Positions 41,968 to 43,980 of a DNA stretch of 43,980 nucleotides are shown piece by piece. The stretch lies in assembly GCA_024636135.1 (NCBI GenBank), contig JAGXHP010000046.1, forward strand, positions 1 to 43,980, in the 5' to 3' direction. Made by a program: the position numbers and the translations under genes. Below the pieces are notes generated by a model that saw only the letters and a list, made by a program, of their open reading frames with translations, was not told where the DNA came from and did no database searches. Numbering within the stretch: the first letter of the stretch is position 1; each line of letters opens with the position of its first letter. Origin of the DNA: Chloroflexota bacterium (GTDB taxonomy: Bacteria; Chloroflexota; Limnocylindria; QHBO01).

Positions 41968-43305
41968 TCAGCGTCCGAGCAGGGCGCCGAGGCCCCCGCC
42001 CATGCGCGGCATCTTCCCGCCGCTGAACATCTTCATCATCTTCTGCATCTCGACGAACTGCTTGAGCAGCCGATTCACCTCGGCGGTGCTCGTGCCGCTG
42101 CCGACCGCGATGCGCCGCCGCCGGCTGGCCTTGATGATCTCGGGCCGACGACGCTCGTCAGGGGTCATCGAGTCGATGATCGCCTCGATTCGCTTCATCT
42201 GCCCCGAGTCGACCGCCTCCTGGGCAGCGCCGGCCATCTCGCCTGCGCCCGGCACCATCTGGAGCAGCTGGCCGATCGGCCCCATCTTCTTGATCTGGTT
42301 CAGCTGGCTTCGGAAGTCCTCGAGGGTGAAGCGGTTCTCCATCATCCGCTTGGCGGCCGCCTCCGCCTCCCCTTGGTCGACGTTCTCCTGCACCCGCTCG
42401 ACGAAGCTCAGGATGTCGCCCATGCCGAGGATCCGCTGCGCGAGCCGATCCGGATGGAATGCCTCGAGGCCGTCGGTGCGCTCCCCGGTCCCGAGGAAGG
42501 CGACCGGGAGGCCGGTGGCCGCCCGGATGCTCAGCGCCGCGCCACCTCGCGCGTCTCCATCCATCTTGGTCAGAATCAGGCCGGTGATCGGCAGACGTGC
42601 GTGGAATGCCTCGGCGACCGTCACCGACTCCTGCCCGGTCATGGCGTCGACGACGAGCAGGGTTTCCGACGGCGTCACGCTGCCGACGATGCGCACGAGC
42701 TCGTCCATCATCGCTTCGTCGACGTGGAGGCGGCCCGCGGTATCGAGGATCATGACGTCCGCGCCGCGCTGGCGGGCCACCTCCAGCCCCGATCGCGCCA
42801 CCTCGAGCGCCGGTGTACCGACCGGGCGCGTGTGAACCTCGACCCCGATCTGGTCACCCAGCTGGACCAGCTGGTCGACGGCCGCCGGACGGTAGACGTC
42901 CGCGGCAACGAGCAACGGCCGCTTGCCCTCCTTGCGAAGGCGCACGGCGAGCTTCGCTGCCGACGTTGTCTTTCCGGAGCCCTGGAGCCCAACCATCATC
43001 AGGACGGCGGGTGTCGCGTCGAGCGCAAGGTGATGGCGCGCTCCACCTAGGATCTCGACCAGCTCCTCGTGGACGATCTTCACGATCTGCTGCCCCGGAT
43101 TCAGGCCGGTGAGAAGGTCTGCGCCGATCGCGCGCTCCCGGATGCGAGCCACGAAGTCCTTGACGACCCGGAAGTTCACATCGGCCTCGAGCAGGGCGAG
43201 TCGAATCTCGCGCAGCGCGACATCGAGGTCGGCGTCGGTGATACGTGCCTTGCCCCGCAGGCGCTCGGTGATGCCCTGCAGGCGCGTTGAGAGAGACTCG
43301 AACAT
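41968..43305 (-). CDS. ffh: Signal recognition particle protein Ffh
   Basis: A 445-residue SRP54 GTPase that delivers nascent membrane proteins to the translocon with 4.5S/6S RNA. The N domain contains A-L-L-E-A-D-V-N. The G domain has G-L-Q-G-S-G-K-T-T, D-T-A-G-R, T-K-M-D-G-D-A-R-G-G and G-T-G-E. The methionine-rich M domain (about 325-445) has the basic A-S-R-R-R-R-I-A-V-G-S-G RNA-binding helix. Normal length. It has its own promoter after ftsY. The SRP RNA gene is not in this window. Confidence 0.96.
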   Translation of the reverse strand: MFESLSTRLQGITERLRGKARITDADLDVALREIRLALLEADVNFRVVKDFVARIRERAIGADLLTGLNPGQQIVKIVHEELVEILGGARHHLALDATPAVLMMVGLQGSGKTTSAAKLAVRLRKEGKRPLLVAADVYRPAAVDQLVQLGDQIGVEVHTRPVGTPALEVARSGLEVARQRGADVMILDTAGRLHVDEAMMDELVRIVGSVTPSETLLVVDAMTGQESVTVAEAFHARLPITGLILTKMDGDARGGAALSIRAATGLPVAFLGTGERTDGLEAFHPDRLAQRILGMGDILSFVERVQENVDQGEAEAAAKRMMENRFTLEDFRSQLNQIKKMGPIGQLLQMVPGAGEMAGAAQEAVDSGQMKRIEAIIDSMTPDERRRPEIIKASRRRRIAVGSGTSTAEVNRLLKQFVEMQKMMKMFSGGKMPRMGGGLGALLGR

Positions 43306-43361
43306 GAATCGACCGGTACGGGATCAGGTGCCGGCGCCAGGCGGCCGGCAAACGGCTGCCC

Positions 43362-43390
43362 ATTCTACGGGCCACCGCCCACGGGGGCAA
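43362..43390 (-). promoter_or_regulatory. ffh promoter
   Basis: Minus-strand TTGCCC (43385-43390), 17-base spacer, TAGAAT (43362-43367), inside the 92-base ftsY-ffh gap. The roughly 50-base leader includes a GCCGGC-8-GCCGGC hairpin (43330-43349). Confidence 0.6.
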
Positions 43391-43397
43391 CGGAACC

Positions 43398-43980
43398 CTA
43401 TTCGGCGAAGAGCCACTCCACGAACGCTTCGGGATCGAAGGGGGCGAGCGCATCGATCTCCTCGCCGATGCCCGCAAACAGGATCGGCACGCCCAGTCGC
43501 TCGGCAACGGCCAGGGCCACGCCGCCCTTGGCGGTCCCGTCGAGCTTCGTGAGCACGATGCCGGTGACCCCGGCCTCGCGGCTGAAGGCCTCGGCCTGCA
43601 GCAGCCCGTTCTGGCCGGTCGTCGCGTCGAGCACGAGGAGGACGTGACGCGGCTGACCCGGAAGTCGCCGCTCGATCACGCGGCGGATCTTCGCCAGCTC
43701 TTCCATGAGCTGCCGCTTGTTCTGGAGTCGGCCGGCGGTGTCGACCAGGACGGCGTCGAGCCCGCGCGAGACCGCTGCCTCGACCGCGTCGAACGCGACG
43801 GCCCCCGGGTCGGCCCCTGGTCGCTGCGCGATCACCGCCACACCGAGCTGCTCACCCCAGATGCGCAGCTGCTCGACCGCCGCCGCCCGAAAGGTATCGG
43901 CCGCTGCCAGGGCCACGCTGTGGCCATCGGCCAGGAGCCGCGATGCCAGCTTCGCGATCGACGTCGTCTTTCCGGTTCCG
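43398..43980 (-). CDS. ftsY: SRP receptor FtsY (5' end outside window)
   Basis: The C-terminal 193 residues of the SRP receptor GTPase. The P-loop G-T-G-K-T-T-S-I-A-K-L-A lies at the very edge. A-A-A-D-T-F-R-A-A-A-V-E-Q-L, D-T-A-G-R-L-Q-N-K, T-K-L-D-G-T-A-K-G-G and the FtsY-type end G-I-G-E-E-I-D-A-L-A-P-F-D-P-E-A-F-V follow. The D-T-F-R-A-A-A and A-K-G-G forms distinguish it from Ffh. It pairs with Ffh at the membrane, which fits its position directly upstream of ffh. Confidence 0.95.
   Translation of the reverse strand, partial: GTGKTTSIAKLASRLLADGHSVALAAADTFRAAAVEQLRIWGEQLGVAVIAQRPGADPGAVAFDAVEAAVSRGLDAVLVDTAGRLQNKRQLMEELAKIRRVIERRLPGQPRHVLLVLDATTGQNGLLQAEAFSREAGVTGIVLTKLDGTAKGGVALAVAERLGVPILFAGIGEEIDALAPFDPEAFVEWLFAE

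Overview
This is a high-GC bacterial chromosome segment in which almost every gene lies on the minus strand. It carries a long, nearly gapless core 'information and envelope' superoperon. The gene order (ffh, rpsP, khpA, rimM, trmD, rplS, rnhB, yraN; rpsB, tsf, pyrH, frr, uppS, cdsA, dxr, rseP; nusA, ylxR, infB, rbfA, nrnA, truB, ribF, rpsO, pnp) is typical of monoderm-like and early-branching bacteria. The GC content, compact Thermus-like EF-Ts, short IF2 and NusA, type-4 uracil-DNA glycosylase, DUF3352 protein, SLH-like phosphoesterase and very large multi-GAF kinase suggest a Chloroflexota lineage (perhaps Limnocylindria-like). That assignment is an inference from style, not from a marker search.

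Layout, read from the right end in the direction of transcription. (1) 43.98-36.77 kb: signal-recognition genes (ftsY partial, ffh), a membrane DUF3352 protein, then rpsP-khpA-rimM-trmD and rplS-rnhB-yraN, with promoters before ffh and rplS. (2) 36.77-35.87 kb: a plus-strand secreted LysM/transglycosylase with its own promoter. (3) 35.5-28.7 kb: rpsB-tsf-pyrH-frr-uppS-cdsA-dxr-rseP, joining translation to isoprenoid, undecaprenyl-phosphate and phospholipid supply. (4) 28.73-26.71 kb: a 2.0-kb accessory island bounded by a 41-bp direct repeat of the 3' end of rseP. It holds a plus-strand secreted SLH-repeat metallophosphoesterase, the 3' half of a tRNA-Thr(UGU), and direct and inverted repeats that resemble recombinase sites. 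(5) 26.6-8.1 kb: the nusA operon, which has an attenuator-like hairpin in its leader. It runs through nusA-ylxR-infB-rbfA-nrnA-truB-ribF, rpsO-pnp, a UDG, RNase J, ftsK, a RodZ-like protein, yajQ, pncC, murC and a small membrane protein. It ends in a broken methyltransferase gene. (6) 7.6-6.6 kb: a pirin gene with a perfect operator-like palindrome over its promoter. (7) 6.5-0 kb: a three-gene phosphorelay made of a 1,973-residue cytosolic hybrid kinase with eight GAF domains, an Hpt protein and a response regulator cut by the window edge.

The standout observation is the pnp gene. It encodes a polynucleotide phosphorylase in which a complete DnaQ/DEDDh 3'-5' exonuclease domain, with all five catalytic residues, sits between the two RNase PH cores where the all-helical domain normally lies. 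One polypeptide would therefore carry a phosphorolytic and a hydrolytic 3' exonuclease, encoded two genes upstream of RNase J. The accessory island, the nusA leader attenuator, the pirin operator with a near-leaderless start, and the tandemly duplicated GAF modules are secondary points of interest.
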